A stretch of 64,000 nt of DNA, from the NCBI GenBank assembly GCA_050331715.1, contig JBHJGO010000074.1, positions 15,060 through 79,059 on the forward strand, read 5' to 3'. Below the pieces are notes generated by a model. It made no database searches. It was not told the origin of the DNA and saw nothing but the letters and a program-made list of their open reading frames with translations. Both the position numbers and the translations under genes were made by a program. The stretch is from JBHJGO01 sp050331715 (lineage in GTDB: Bacteria; Cyanobacteriota; Cyanobacteriia; Cyanobacteriales; Microcoleaceae). Shown in pieces: positions 53,854 through 63,733 of the stretch; within the stretch, counting starts at the first letter, position 1; each line of letters opens with the position of its first letter.

Positions 53854-54345
53854 CTAGCGATAGTTTATGAACTGTAATGCTACGGGAAAATCTTCCTGCT
53901 TTAAGCGCTGTATGACTTCCTGAAGTTCATCCTTTGACTTTGCCGTGACCCGGACAGCATCTCCTTGAATGGCGGCTTGCACCTTCTTAAAATCATCTTT
54001 GATGATTTTAGTGATCTGCTTGGCAACATCCTTGTCGATACCTTTCTTCAGTTGAATCTCCTGCCGAACTCGGTTGCCGCTGGCAGGTTCAATAGTGCCG
54101 TACTCAAAAATTTTTAGAGAGAGGTTGCGTTTGGCAGCCTTAGTCTGCAGAACCGTGTGAATTGTATCAAGTACAAATTCGCTAGCAGTGCTGATTGTGA
54201 TGGAGTTTTCTCCCAAATCCAAAGTTGTTTTTGTATCTTTTAGATCGAAACGAGTAGTCACCTCTCGCCTCGTTTGATCCAGCGCATTCACTAGCTCTTG
54301 CCGATCAAAATCACTCACAACGTCAAAAGATGATGATGAAGCCAT
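53854..54345 (-). CDS. yajQ: YajQ family nucleotide-binding protein
   Basis: A 163-residue protein starting MASSSSFDVVSDFDRQELVNALDQ with FDLKDTKTTL and EIQLKKGIDKDVAKQITKIIKDDFKKVQAAIQGDAVRVTAKSKDELQ, the complete YajQ signature. Members bind cyclic di-GMP or nucleotides in other bacteria. The role here is unknown. Confidence 0.95.
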   Translation of the reverse strand: MASSSSFDVVSDFDRQELVNALDQTRREVTTRFDLKDTKTTLDLGENSITISTASEFVLDTIHTVLQTKAAKRNLSLKIFEYGTIEPASGNRVRQEIQLKKGIDKDVAKQITKIIKDDFKKVQAAIQGDAVRVTAKSKDELQEVIQRLKQEDFPVALQFINYR

Positions 54346-54398
54346 ACAAACCCTACAAAAACCTTACAAATTGACCTGAAGAAATTTCCCAGGAAAGG

Positions 54399-54836
54399 TC
54401 AGTTTAGCGTAATAGATGAACTTCCCGCAACGGTCAGTATGCTTGAGAGGTACAAAGTTATCGTGGAAATTGTACCGATCCCAAACATTAGAGAACGACC
54501 AAGGGGAACATCAGCGATATAAAAGACTGAGTAAAATCCCCGGGCAATCACAAAGGCAATTGCACAATAAGCTGCGAGGGATGAACTGGGTTGGGTTAAG
54601 TAGGCAATCAGTACTGCAGTGGCAAATGGGGCAAAGGTTTCAATCGAATTTTGATGCGCCCACCCTGCCCGCTGAGCATAGGGAGGAAATCTGTCAAACA
54701 TGGTGCGGGGAGCATTCATGTTGTAACCCAAGGAAAAGCGATTGTAGGCAACCGCCAGAAATGGCAAGTAGATCAGTAGGAAAGCAATTGCAATTGCCCC
54801 TAGTAGAATTACTGGTGTTGACAATCCTAAAATCAT
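54399..54836 (-). CDS. MAPEG family membrane protein
   Basis: A 145-residue protein with four helices and the MAPEG pattern NAPRTMFDRFPPYAQRAGWAHQNSIETFAPFATAVLIAY, with RxxNxxE-like residues for glutathione binding. Eukaryotic relatives include microsomal glutathione transferases; the substrate here is unknown. Confidence 0.88.
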   Translation of the reverse strand: MILGLSTPVILLGAIAIAFLLIYLPFLAVAYNRFSLGYNMNAPRTMFDRFPPYAQRAGWAHQNSIETFAPFATAVLIAYLTQPSSSLAAYCAIAFVIARGFYSVFYIADVPLGRSLMFGIGTISTITLYLSSILTVAGSSSITLN

Positions 54837-54875
54837 GGCAATTTGTTAACTCGTTTTGTCAGTCTTCCGACTGAT

Positions 54876-55394
54876 TTAATCCAGATAAAATAACGTTACC
54901 ACTTTTCTCTGGTTTTCGGCTTCTTCACAGGTTTGTAGCAATGTTCTACTATCATGAAAAGCAAAACAAATCAATTGCTGACACCGAGAAATAATATCTT
55001 GATTACAGATAGCACTAGCCTCAGCTAAAGATAGTGTATCTCCAGATGAATTCTCCACCAAATGCAGTACCTTCTCAAGCTGAATTCGAGACTCTCTCGG
55101 CTGACGCTTTAAGCTTTGAGGTAAGATTACGGTTAACAAATTCACATCAGCCCGCATTGCCCCCCGAATTGCTGCCAGGTTCGTTCCCGTTGCTCCGGAA
55201 GTAATAATGTGATTTCCTCCCAGCGCTAACGCGTAGGTCATTAACTCAATCAGATTTTGATGGGTTAGAGGAACATGGCGTGACCCCAGAATTGCAACTC
55301 GCTTGGGGCTTGTTTGCTGAATTGCAGCAAGCTCTTGTTGTAAAAAGTCATCTACTCTTGGTAGATCAATAGACTGGCTCAAGGATACTCTCAA
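54876..55394 (-). CDS. DprA/LOG-like Rossmann-fold protein
   Basis: A 172-residue protein with VAILGSRHVPLTHQNLIELMTYALALGGNHIITSGATGTNLAAIRGA, a DprA-like nucleotide-binding loop, then KRQPRESRIQLEKVLHLVEN. Cyanobacterial members are annotated as DNA-recombination-mediator-like; a role in DNA uptake is not established because the full DprA core is shorter here. It precedes a 137-base gap to the deacetylase gene. Confidence 0.75.
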   Translation of the reverse strand: MRVSLSQSIDLPRVDDFLQQELAAIQQTSPKRVAILGSRHVPLTHQNLIELMTYALALGGNHIITSGATGTNLAAIRGAMRADVNLLTVILPQSLKRQPRESRIQLEKVLHLVENSSGDTLSLAEASAICNQDIISRCQQLICFAFHDSRTLLQTCEEAENQRKVVTLFYLD

Positions 55395-55531
55395 TACCTA
55401 AAATTTGACCCTGTAAATTGTAACAAATCAAGGGGAACTTTTCCGGTTTCGTTAGAATCCATACAAATGCGATATCAAACTTAATTAAGTTATGTTCCTG
55501 CTCAATCCGCCTGATATTGACCCATAATCCA

Positions 55532-56449
55532 TTAAAGCCGATATTGGCGATAGACTTCGGCAGCGGCTCGATGTAGAAAGGAATGGCGATAGACCAGAGC
55601 ATCCAAATCATCACAGTAACCACCCCCAATAATTCCCGCTACCGGATACCCTGAGCCGACACAGGTCTGCAATACCTGCATTTCTCGCCGCCAAAGTCCT
55701 GTATCGGTTAAAGCCAGCTTGCCCAGGCGATCGCCAATGTGAGGATCAACCCCCGCATCGTAGAGCACGAGATCAGGTCGAACCTGATTCAGGAGATCCG
55801 GTAAGTATTCCGCCAGAATTTGCAAATAGGTCTCATCTTCTGTGCCCACAGACAGAGGTATATCTAGATCGCTCTGCTGTTTTCGAGCCGGGAAATTCGC
55901 CTCACAGTGCATCGAGAAGGTGAAAACGCTTTCATCCCCTTGAAAAATTACTGCGGTCGCGTCTCCCTGGTGGACATCCAAATCTAGAATCAGAATCTTG
56001 GTGGCTAATCCCTGAAGTTGCACCATCCGAGCAGCGATCGCCAGATCATTGAAGATACAGAATCCCGACCCAAATCCCGGAAAAGCATGGTGGGTTCCTC
56101 CGGCCGTATTACAGGCTAGGCCATATTTCAAAGCTAATTGGGCTGTGAGCACCGCGCCTGCCACTGCAATGCAAGTTCGATTGGCCAGAGCCGGACTCCA
56201 GGGTAAGCCAATTCGCCGCTGGGCTTTTTCACTGAGTGTCCCTTCACAATAGGCTTTGATGTACTCCGGGCAATGCACCTGTTCAATCCAGGATCGAGGG
56301 GGAAATTCAGGGCTGTAAACCTGCTCAGGTTCAATTACCCCCGTTCTCAGTAGCAGATCTCGCAACCGACTGAATTTTTCCATGGGGAACCGATGCCCGG
56401 AGGGCAAGGAAGCCACGTAATTAGGATGATAAACGACCGGAAGACTCAT
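55532..56449 (-). CDS. Histone deacetylase-like (arginase/deacetylase fold) protein
   Basis: A 305-residue zinc hydrolase with NTAGGTHHAFPGFGSGFCIFNDLAIAA, ILDLDVHQGDATAV and LVLYDAGVDPHIGDRLGKLALT, where the Asp/His pairs are zinc ligands and general base. Bacterial members deacetylate polyamines or acetylated small molecules. The protein lacks a membrane segment. Its ATG overlaps the stop of the preceding gene by four bases (56446-56449), so translation is coupled to the nucleotidyltransferase gene. Confidence 0.92.
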   Translation of the reverse strand: MSLPVVYHPNYVASLPSGHRFPMEKFSRLRDLLLRTGVIEPEQVYSPEFPPRSWIEQVHCPEYIKAYCEGTLSEKAQRRIGLPWSPALANRTCIAVAGAVLTAQLALKYGLACNTAGGTHHAFPGFGSGFCIFNDLAIAARMVQLQGLATKILILDLDVHQGDATAVIFQGDESVFTFSMHCEANFPARKQQSDLDIPLSVGTEDETYLQILAEYLPDLLNQVRPDLVLYDAGVDPHIGDRLGKLALTDTGLWRREMQVLQTCVGSGYPVAGIIGGGYCDDLDALVYRHSFLHRAAAEVYRQYRL

Positions 56450-57897
56450 AGATTATACTCATCTCCTCGATTGATCCCCTGGGATTGATTGACGAATTCC
56501 TGAACCAGATTCCGATATTCCCGCAGCGTTGTGTCGACCCAATCTCGATCATGGCTATTCGCATAGAGATGAACCAACGGTTCCCCCGCATCCGGCAGAA
56601 TTAATACCCAATTGTCGTCCCGATAATTCAGCAACTTCACTCCATCTACCAGTTCAAGTTGTCCGGTGGTATGGGTTTCAACTAGATAACGCATCAGCCG
56701 ACCCTTCACAGCCCAGGGGCATCGAACCGTATGGCGACGGTGAACTACATGGGGTAAATCGGCACGGATCTGGGCCAGGGAGCGTTCTTGAGTCGTTAGC
56801 ATCTCTATAATTTTAGCAATGTAGAACATGGCATCAAATCCTGGATGGAATTGGGGAAAGATAAAGCCCATGTCGCCGCTGCCGCCCAGAACAACATTGG
56901 GATTGATGTGACAAGCTTCAATCAATGCGGTGGGATTCGCCTTTGTCCGCACCACTCTGGCATCATGACGCCGGGCAATCTGTTCCACCGCAGAAGACGC
57001 CTGGACGGGAACCACAACCGTACTGCGGGGTTTAGACGTTAAGACTAGATTCACCATTAATGCTGTGAGCAACTCGCCCCGAATTGGACTTCCAGTCTCA
57101 TCGACCAGAATAAACTGTTCTCCATTGGCATAGACCTGAACACCGAAGGTGGCCCGTAGTGCTTCTACGACCCGCCCCAGTTGATCCAGCAAATTCTCCC
57201 GTTCCTCGTTAGACACCGCCGTCTGACTGAGACTGGCATTCAATACCACTGCATCGCAGCCAAACTTTGAGAGTAATCGCGGCAGAATCGCCCCGGAAAC
57301 GGCATAAACGTAATCGATGACCACCTTGGCATTGCTGTGGCGCAGCGCTTCAACATTTAGATGACGTTCAAAACTGTCACTGTAGGTATCAGTCACTTCA
57401 GAACGGTAGGTCATGTTGCCAATTTCAGGAATTTGGGCCCGCCGCAGATCTTCCTTAAAATAGGCTCCCTCGATCTTTTTCTCCTTTGCCTTGCTGATAT
57501 TAATTCCCTTATTGTCAAACAATTCAATTAGAATTTGATCCCCCCGTACGGGAGAGAGGCGAACGTGAATCCCCCCAGCCACATTCAAACTGGAAATCAC
57601 CGTTCGAGTCACTGGGATTGCTGCCGCTTCCAGGTTGAGCACATTCACCCCAACCGACATCAAACCAGAAATCAGCGATCGCGTCACCATGCGAGAAATT
57701 AACCGTTGATCTCGCGAAACAGCAATGGTTGCCCCTTGTTTCAGCGTTGATCCATAGGCCGCACCCAACTTAACGGCAAATTCAGGGGTGATATCGATAT
57801 TCGCTAATCCCTGAACCCCAAGCTGACCGAATAAATTGCGGCGGGCTGTATTACCCCAAATTAGATTAATATTCAGTGCGGCCCCGGATTCTATTTT
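56446..57897 (-). pseudogene. Phosphomannomutase-like C-terminal domain, cut off by an in-frame TAG
   Basis: Reading on from the TAG at 57898-57900 the same frame encodes KIESGAALNINLIWGNTARR and GVQGLANIDITPEFAVKLG, then the 440-residue mutase-like region (start codon candidate at 57768, MGAAYGSTLKQG). It contains SRDQRLISRMV, VVDYVY-like metal region (VVIDYVYAVSGAIL) and VLGGSGDMGFIFP. The catalytic Ser loop (TASHN-type) of true mutases is replaced by GIHVRLSPVRGDQ, so it may be regulatory. In related cyanobacteria this is the second half of one ~840-residue protein. Confidence 0.75.
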
Positions 57898-58983
57898 CTA
57901 ACTGGGCCATACTCTTACTCCTGGGCTAATCTGGGCTTCCTCTCCTACGTTTGAAAGAGAACCAACCACCGCGCCCTCTAAAATATGTGCTCTCCGATCT
58001 ACCCTTGCCCCACGGGCAATGATGCAAGCTCGCAGGTGCACATCGTCACCCACAATTGCTCCATTCCAGATAATCGGACGTTTGATATTAACATCAGAAC
58101 CGACAGTGACATTATCACCGAGAATTGTTCCCGCCTCAATCTCAGATCGCGCTCCAATGCGGCAATTGCGGCCAATCAATACGGGGGCTTCGATCTTAGC
58201 TGTTGGGTCAATATAAGTATTTTCTCCAACCCAAAACCCCGGCATCCGTTCTTCATAGGCAAGTTCAAGCAGTACTTTTCCACGAATCGCATCATACTGG
58301 GCCTCACGATAGGCATCCAAATGGCCCACATCACACCAGTACCCTGACGCCACATACCCGTACATGGGAATTCCTTTTTCCAGAAGTAAGGGGAATAGAT
58401 CTTTAGAAAAGTCGCTTTCCTGATCCGGTGGCAGAAAATCCAGCACCTCCGGTTCCAGGATATAGGTTCCGGTATTCACAGTGTCGGAGAAAATTTCACT
58501 GGTGGAGGGTTTCTCTAGAAAGCGTTGAATTCGATAATCCTCATCCGTGATTACTACCCCAAACTCCAGCGGATTGGGGACATGGGTCAAAATCAAGGTA
58601 GCCTTGGATTGACGCCGTTGGTGAAATTCAACTGCCGCACTCAGATCGAAGTCTGTGATGCAGTCGCCACTGATCACCAGGAACGTTCTGTCCAAAAGCT
58701 CTTGAATATTCTTGACACAGCCTGCTGTTCCCAGAGGTTGATCCTCTTCCACGGCATAGGTCATCTGCACACCGAAATCACTACCATCGTGAAAATACTC
58801 CCGCATGACATCGGGTAAATAGTGCAGGGTGGCAATCACTTCCCGAATCCGATGGCGTTTGAGCAAATCCAGGATGTGTTCGGCAATTGGACGATTCAAA
58901 AAGGGAACCATCGGTTTGGGTAAATCACAGGTCAGGGGTCTTAATCGGGTTCCTGACCCTCCCGCCATTAGTACTGCTCGCAT
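57898..58983 (-). CDS. Mannose-1-phosphate guanylyltransferase-like nucleotidyltransferase (first half of a fused gene)
   Basis: A 361-residue protein from ATG 58983 (MRAVLMAGGSGTRLRPLTCD), preceded by GGAGGAT at ideal spacing; a TTG at 58998 lies in the ribosome-binding site itself. It has GGSGTRLRPLT (Mg/phosphate loop), FLEKPSTS, a WCDVGHLDAYREAQYDA substrate region and hexapeptide repeats (IGRNCRIGARSEIEAGTILG). It activates sugar 1-phosphates with NTP for glycan synthesis. It ends at TAG 57898-57900 (WPS-stop-KIESG), right where the mutase-like half should begin. Confidence 0.88.
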   Translation of the reverse strand: MRAVLMAGGSGTRLRPLTCDLPKPMVPFLNRPIAEHILDLLKRHRIREVIATLHYLPDVMREYFHDGSDFGVQMTYAVEEDQPLGTAGCVKNIQELLDRTFLVISGDCITDFDLSAAVEFHQRRQSKATLILTHVPNPLEFGVVITDEDYRIQRFLEKPSTSEIFSDTVNTGTYILEPEVLDFLPPDQESDFSKDLFPLLLEKGIPMYGYVASGYWCDVGHLDAYREAQYDAIRGKVLLELAYEERMPGFWVGENTYIDPTAKIEAPVLIGRNCRIGARSEIEAGTILGDNVTVGSDVNIKRPIIWNGAIVGDDVHLRACIIARGARVDRRAHILEGAVVGSLSNVGEEAQISPGVRVWPS

Positions 58984-59548
58984 TTGCTTATCCTCCAAAA
59001 TTTGTTTTTTAAAGTTTTTTAAAGTTTTTATCAGATTAACGTTTTAATTGAGGCTCAACATGCATTTTATCCATATACCTACGCTAACTTTTAGAACCAA
59101 TAGTGCGAATTAGCAGTAGCGTAATCCACCAAATTGATACCATTGATGGAGCAATACATTACATTTGATTAACCTTGCCCTATCCCAAGAGAACCTCTGA
59201 AGTCAACTGTGTCATAAAATGTGATTGCACCACTTTTGTATTAAATTCAAACCTTTTTTATTGGGACTTTTACATCAAAAATACTGTTTTGAATCCACCA
59301 AACGATTCCCCTCACTAATTATAGCTTCTTAGGATATTCTTTGATTTTACCCTATGGGTTTATGCCTATCTACACTCTAAAGATGGAGAAAGATGGCTAT
59401 TAAAAAAACTGCTGCGACTTGATCCCAATCGAAAAGCTGGATAAAACGAACTAGAATCAGTCACTTTTTTGCCATTTAATCTTGGATGTCATAGCCTTCC
59501 ATTAAAAATTCAGCAGAAAAATTCAGCAGAAAAATAATGTGCCTAATT
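58984..59548. other. Gene-free AT-rich stretch between recJ and the nucleotidyltransferase
   Basis: About 565 AT-rich bases. The only repeat seen is a doubled AAAATTCAGCAG near 59504-59530. No gene, tRNA or strong hairpin was found. It probably holds the nucleotidyltransferase promoter. Confidence 0.5.
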
Positions 59549-61627
59549 TTACCAACCCTGGATTTTCAAAGCTTGAAACGCAGCCTGAAGTAAACAGGAG
59601 AAAAATGGTTGGGCAGTGTCAATTTCCCGCGCCTCTGCCCGACTTATTCCAAGAAGTCCAACTCGTTCTCCGACAGGAACGGCTAAAACTTGTCCCGTTG
59701 CATTTCTAACCCTTAATTCTTGGACAGAACCAGATTGGGTCAGGGCACAGGTGTAGAGGCGATTTTCATAATGGAAGACAATGACATCCTGAGACTCAGT
59801 CCGATAGCTGACTGATTGGCTGGAAATCTGTTTTAGAGGGAGAGGTAATTGCTTGAGGGGAGTCTTGGAAGAGTTGACTTCCGGCAAACGGACACCCTTT
59901 AGTTCTAGTTCAACCGTAATCTGATCATTCCAGTTATTCTCTCGTAACTGATAGGCGATATCAATTACCGTCGGTAGCGGAAAGTAATCCTTCCAACGCC
60001 AGGCGATCGCCTCAATTCTTGGTACGATTTCTCCTGACCTGTCAGGAGCCAGAGTTAACTTAATATGACCCTTGCCGACCAATTTCTGCCGCACCACTCG
60101 TACCTCTTTTGTCCAAAAGGTAGGAGGCTTATTTTGAATGCCGCAAGGTTGGAGTTGATCAATTTGGTGATAGAGATCCAGATTGATTTCTGATAACTGG
60201 GCCTCAGCATCGATTACCACCAGAGGTTTCAAATGCTGTATGTCCAAACATTGATGGGCAAACTCCTGCAACCTTTCTTGAAATTTCTTTAAATTTTCCG
60301 TGGGCAGTGAAAATCCCCCTGCGGCCCGATGTCCGCCGAATTTGCCGAGTAAATCCTGACAAAATTGTAGCGCTTCGAATACGTGAAATTCTGGAATGCC
60401 ACGGGCGGATCCGCGAATCGTTGCTAGTTCCTGGTTAGATGCCGCCTCATCCTCGTAAGTGCCGATGAATACCGGAACACCGTAACGGTCAACCAAGCGA
60501 GAGGCCACAATACCGATCACCCCATGATGCCAATCCGGTTGAACAATCACTAAGACCCGTGTTTGTTGGAAATTAATTCGCTGTTGTTGACACCAGGCCA
60601 CGGCTTCCTGTTCAATCCGCTCGCATAGCCGCTGACGTTCCTGATTAATCTGTTCGCACTGCATGGCCCGTTCCAGGGCAATTCCCGGATCATCCGTCGT
60701 AAGCAATTCAATCACAATTTGCGGCTCAGCAATCCGACCCACCGCATTAATCCGTGGCCCCAACCGAAAACCGATATCATCCGGCTTCAGGGTTTCTTGC
60801 TTTCCTCCAACTCCCGCCACCTGAATCAGGGCTTGAATCCCTGGAATATCTGACTGGGGTAACCGTTGCAGTCCTCGTCGAACCCAGCGGCGATTCACTC
60901 CGCTCAACGGGGCCAGATCCGCAATTGTTCCCAGGGTAAACAGTTCCAGCAATGGATGAACTAAACCGGACAATTGCTCCATTTGTTGAGCCAGGCAAGC
61001 CGCCAGAGCATAGGCCACTCCGACGCCCGCCAAACCGTAGTAGGGGGAAGCAGGCTCAATCAACTTGGGATTCAGAATGGCGTTGGCCGGGGGCAATCGT
61101 TCTGGAATGTCATGGTGATCCGTCACGATAACCGTTAATCCCAATTCTCTAGCCCTGGCAATTGGTTCGTAGGCAGCGATACCGTTATCAACCGTTAAAA
61201 TAATTTGAACTCCATTCTGCAAAAACTCCTCGACAATGCGGCAGTTGATTCCATAGCCCTCCTTCATCCGACTGGGAATTGCATAATTCACATCGGCTCC
61301 CAAGCGCTTTAGAGATCGGATTAATAGGGCTGTACTGGTCATGCCATCAGCGTCATAGTCACCACATATGGCAATTTTTTCTCGATTAGCGATAGCTTGC
61401 TGGAGAATGTCAACACTATTCTGTAAATCGGGGAAAGCTTCTAAGGGAGAAGGAAGCACTTGGGTTTCTGGGTCAAGAAAAACTCCTGCTTGTCCAATGG
61501 TTTCAATGCCTCGATTGATTAAAATCTGAGCCAGTAATGGGGACAATCCGGTTTCAGTAGCGAGGGATTGGGCAATTTCGGGCTGAGGAGGGGCAATTTG
61601 CCAGCGTTGGTTGGGGAGTTTGGTCAT
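59549..61627 (-). CDS. recJ: Single-stranded-DNA-specific exonuclease RecJ
   Basis: A 692-residue DHH phosphoesterase. Motifs are ICGDYDADGMTS (Mn ligands), VTDHHDI (DHH), LGPRINAVGRI, and DHHA1 GKFGGHRAAGGFSL, with an OB-fold region near VVRQKLVGKGHIKLTL. It degrades ssDNA 5' to 3' in repair. The extra C-terminal domain (~120 residues) is common in cyanobacteria. Confidence 0.96.
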   Translation of the reverse strand: MTKLPNQRWQIAPPQPEIAQSLATETGLSPLLAQILINRGIETIGQAGVFLDPETQVLPSPLEAFPDLQNSVDILQQAIANREKIAICGDYDADGMTSTALLIRSLKRLGADVNYAIPSRMKEGYGINCRIVEEFLQNGVQIILTVDNGIAAYEPIARARELGLTVIVTDHHDIPERLPPANAILNPKLIEPASPYYGLAGVGVAYALAACLAQQMEQLSGLVHPLLELFTLGTIADLAPLSGVNRRWVRRGLQRLPQSDIPGIQALIQVAGVGGKQETLKPDDIGFRLGPRINAVGRIAEPQIVIELLTTDDPGIALERAMQCEQINQERQRLCERIEQEAVAWCQQQRINFQQTRVLVIVQPDWHHGVIGIVASRLVDRYGVPVFIGTYEDEAASNQELATIRGSARGIPEFHVFEALQFCQDLLGKFGGHRAAGGFSLPTENLKKFQERLQEFAHQCLDIQHLKPLVVIDAEAQLSEINLDLYHQIDQLQPCGIQNKPPTFWTKEVRVVRQKLVGKGHIKLTLAPDRSGEIVPRIEAIAWRWKDYFPLPTVIDIAYQLRENNWNDQITVELELKGVRLPEVNSSKTPLKQLPLPLKQISSQSVSYRTESQDVIVFHYENRLYTCALTQSGSVQELRVRNATGQVLAVPVGERVGLLGISRAEAREIDTAQPFFSCLLQAAFQALKIQGW

Positions 61628-61954
61628 TAGTCCTTGGTCATTGGTTATGGGTCATTAGTGCTTGTAGGGTGTCATTAGCGAAGCGTAATGCATCCAGTTC
61701 TTTTAAAACTATAGTAATAACTCGGACGACCCGTTGTGAAGTGGACAAACACCTAGCCTGTGGTTGTGAAAGTCTTGTGGGTAAACGGATAGCGTTGCTG
61801 TATGTCAAAATCAACTTTTTTTGGTGAGTTAGAATTGCAATAGCTCGGAAATCCTTTGTCGATGAAGGACTGAATCGCTTTATCCGGATTTTTTCAGGTG
61901 AAGATGTGAATGTAACTGTGAACCCCCAACTGAGTCGTTTCACTATTAATCGCC
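61628..61954. other. Intergenic region with short direct repeats
   Basis: GGTCATTAG/GGTCATTGG-type repeats occur several times at 61624-61680, together with a GTAGGGTG..CATTAGCGAAGCGTAATG segment that is a common cyanobacterial intergenic repeat. A 114-codon leftward frame (61638-61982) overlaps this and lacks any recognisable domain; I reject it. Confidence 0.45.
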
Positions 61955-62920
61955 GTGATCCTATCATCAGAAGTAGACCCACTCTTTTTTCGAGGTTTTT
62001 GGTTAGAGTTTTTTGTCAGGCTTAGGGCCTACGGTCAGAAAGCTAGACGAAATCCTCAATGGCTTTTGATGTCAATCTTTGGTCGATTTAGCTGGATTCG
62101 TGGACTAGCCAAGGTGCTGGCCCGATCCGCAGGGATTGGCACTGAATCCCTTGACCCATCAGTCCTTGAAACTGGAGATTCCGAGCAGGTTGTAACCCTC
62201 TTACAGCAAGACGGTCTTTGCTTAGGCATCAATCTCACCCCAGATCTGAGGCAAGAGATTCTGGAATTTGCACAGACGACGACGTGCTACGGCAACCTGG
62301 ATCCTGATTGCGGGTTCCTGTATGCAGAGAAGCAAGAGGCAGAACGGTCAGCGGATCGTACATTTTTTACGGCACAGTATTTCAATACGAGTCTTGATTG
62401 CCCGGCGATTCAACGCCTGAGCCATGACCCGAAGCTGTTGGAGATTGCTGGAGGATATCTTCGGGGTGAACCTAAGTTCACAGGTAGTCGCTTGTGGTGG
62501 AACTTTGTGGTGGGTGACGATCAACCCTACGATTCAAATAAAACGATCACCTTCTTTCACTATGATCTCGATGACTACGCCTGCATGAGATTTTTCTTCT
62601 ATCTCACTCCAGTGACAGCCCTGGATGGGCCGCATGTCTGCGTTCGAGGCAGTCATCGCCGGAAACGCTGGAGCTATTTATTATCTCCGGTCAAACGACG
62701 GAGCGATCAAGAGATTATCGATTATTATCAAATGGAAAATGTTGTGACCATCTGCGGCGAACCCGGCTTCGGATTTGCGGAAGATACCTTTTGCTACCAC
62801 AAAGCAACTCGTCCTCGCCATCAGGATCGACTCATGTTGCAAATTCAGTTTGCACTGCATGACTACGGGCTGCATCATGATCGAAAACAACCGAACCTAC
62901 TCTACCGAATCAATGATGCC
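61955..62920 (+). CDS. Phytanoyl-CoA dioxygenase (PhyH)-like protein, end uncertain
   Basis: Starts at GTG 61955 (no better start; ATG 62069 is possible). The PhyH Fe(II)/2-oxoglutarate core is seen: FFHYDLDDYACMRFFFYL (HxD iron ligands), VTALDGPHVCVRGSHR, and YHKATRPRHQDRLMLQIQF (distal His and Arg for 2-oxoglutarate). The frame stays open to 63172, but from about 62920 the protein turns to non-coding-like composition and overlaps the next gene by 260 bases. A TGA in another frame at 62914 overlaps the next ATG, so a one-base frameshift near the end is likely. The end coordinate is approximate. Confidence 0.7.
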
Positions 62921-63371
62921 CAACCTGATCAAAATTCTTCTGATCGAGTATCTAGAACGGCAGCATTGCTATCCTTTTCTGACTCTAGAAGGCAGAGATG
63001 TTGTTCGACTGCACCCGGTCAAAGTGGTTGTCCAACCTTGGCGGGGCCGACATCAGGTCTATGGCGTGTTTCTACTCCCCAAGGGATATTCGGTGCAATA
63101 TCCGATTGTGCTAGACATTCGAGATATTGGTCGCTATTCCAAGATGCAAGGAGCAGTTCAAGTGAATCCTGAAGATGACTTACGAAAGCCAGGATACTAC
63201 TGCTTAAGAATTTATCTAAGAACTCGCGTTGCCTTGCGAGCTTTGCTTCGGGGTCAACTGCATCACCTGAGTCAACCTCAAAATTGGACATTGACTTACA
63301 CGAAAAACTGTTTTGTGCGCGAGATCCGGTGGTTCAGCACAAAAGAATTGAAATGCGGGATTTATTTCTAG
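62913..63371 (+). CDS. Unknown cyanobacterial protein
   Basis: From ATG 62913 (MMPNLIKILLIEYLERQHCY) this gives 152 residues with coding-like composition (HPVKVVVQPWRGRHQVYGVF, PIVLDIRDIGRYSKMQGAVQ), while the overlapping PhyH frame in this region does not. No membrane segment. I do not recognise the family. The ATGATG start overlaps a TGA, the usual arrangement for coupling to an upstream gene. Confidence 0.6.
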   Translation: MMPNLIKILLIEYLERQHCYPFLTLEGRDVVRLHPVKVVVQPWRGRHQVYGVFLLPKGYSVQYPIVLDIRDIGRYSKMQGAVQVNPEDDLRKPGYYCLRIYLRTRVALRALLRGQLHHLSQPQNWTLTYTKNCFVREIRWFSTKELKCGIYF

Positions 63372-63733
63372 AAGTCATCAATGACTTCAACGCTCACCGC
63401 ATGTCCATTGCTGTAGTCTTCGCTATAGTCTTCCGTTTCTGGGGATGCGACCCCTGCTTCTACCGTTTCTACCTGGTTCTGACCTAGACTCTCTGCCACA
63501 ACTTCATCTAAGCTAAGTCCGGCGGAATGGGCCAGATTGGTAATGAACCATAAACAATCTCCTAATTGTTGGGTGAGTTTGTTTAGATTGACGTCTTCCA
63601 TGCTGTCTAATTTTTTAGCCTTGGTGTTGATATCTCGAATTTCCTGCTCTAACCCAATCACACAAAATTTGAAGAATTTGATTGATGCGAGTCCTTGACG
63701 GGTTGCTCGGTATTGATAATCCCTCAAATCCAT
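63368..63733 (-). CDS. MazG-like nucleotide pyrophosphohydrolase-type protein
   Basis: A 121-residue helical protein with LTQQLGDCLWFITNLAHSAGLSLDEVVAESL, the helix pair of the MazG-like all-alpha NTP pyrophosphatase superfamily (ELGDxxW...DExxxxxL). The first acidic pair is only partly present (EIRDINTKAKK), so activity is uncertain. The C-terminus is acidic and low in complexity (TEDYSEDYSNG). Confidence 0.7.
   Translation of the reverse strand: MDLRDYQYRATRQGLASIKFFKFCVIGLEQEIRDINTKAKKLDSMEDVNLNKLTQQLGDCLWFITNLAHSAGLSLDEVVAESLGQNQVETVEAGVASPETEDYSEDYSNGHAVSVEVIDDF

Noticed and set aside
55366..55629. 87-codon leftward frame between the DprA-like and deacetylase genes
   Set aside because: It begins inside the deacetylase gene and overlaps the start of the DprA-like gene; only the two flanking genes have real motifs.
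61638..61982. 114-codon leftward frame beside recJ
   Set aside because: Lies on short intergenic repeats and has no domain.
63019..63291. 90-codon leftward frame opposite the unknown gene
   Set aside because: It mirrors a better supported rightward gene and has no motif.
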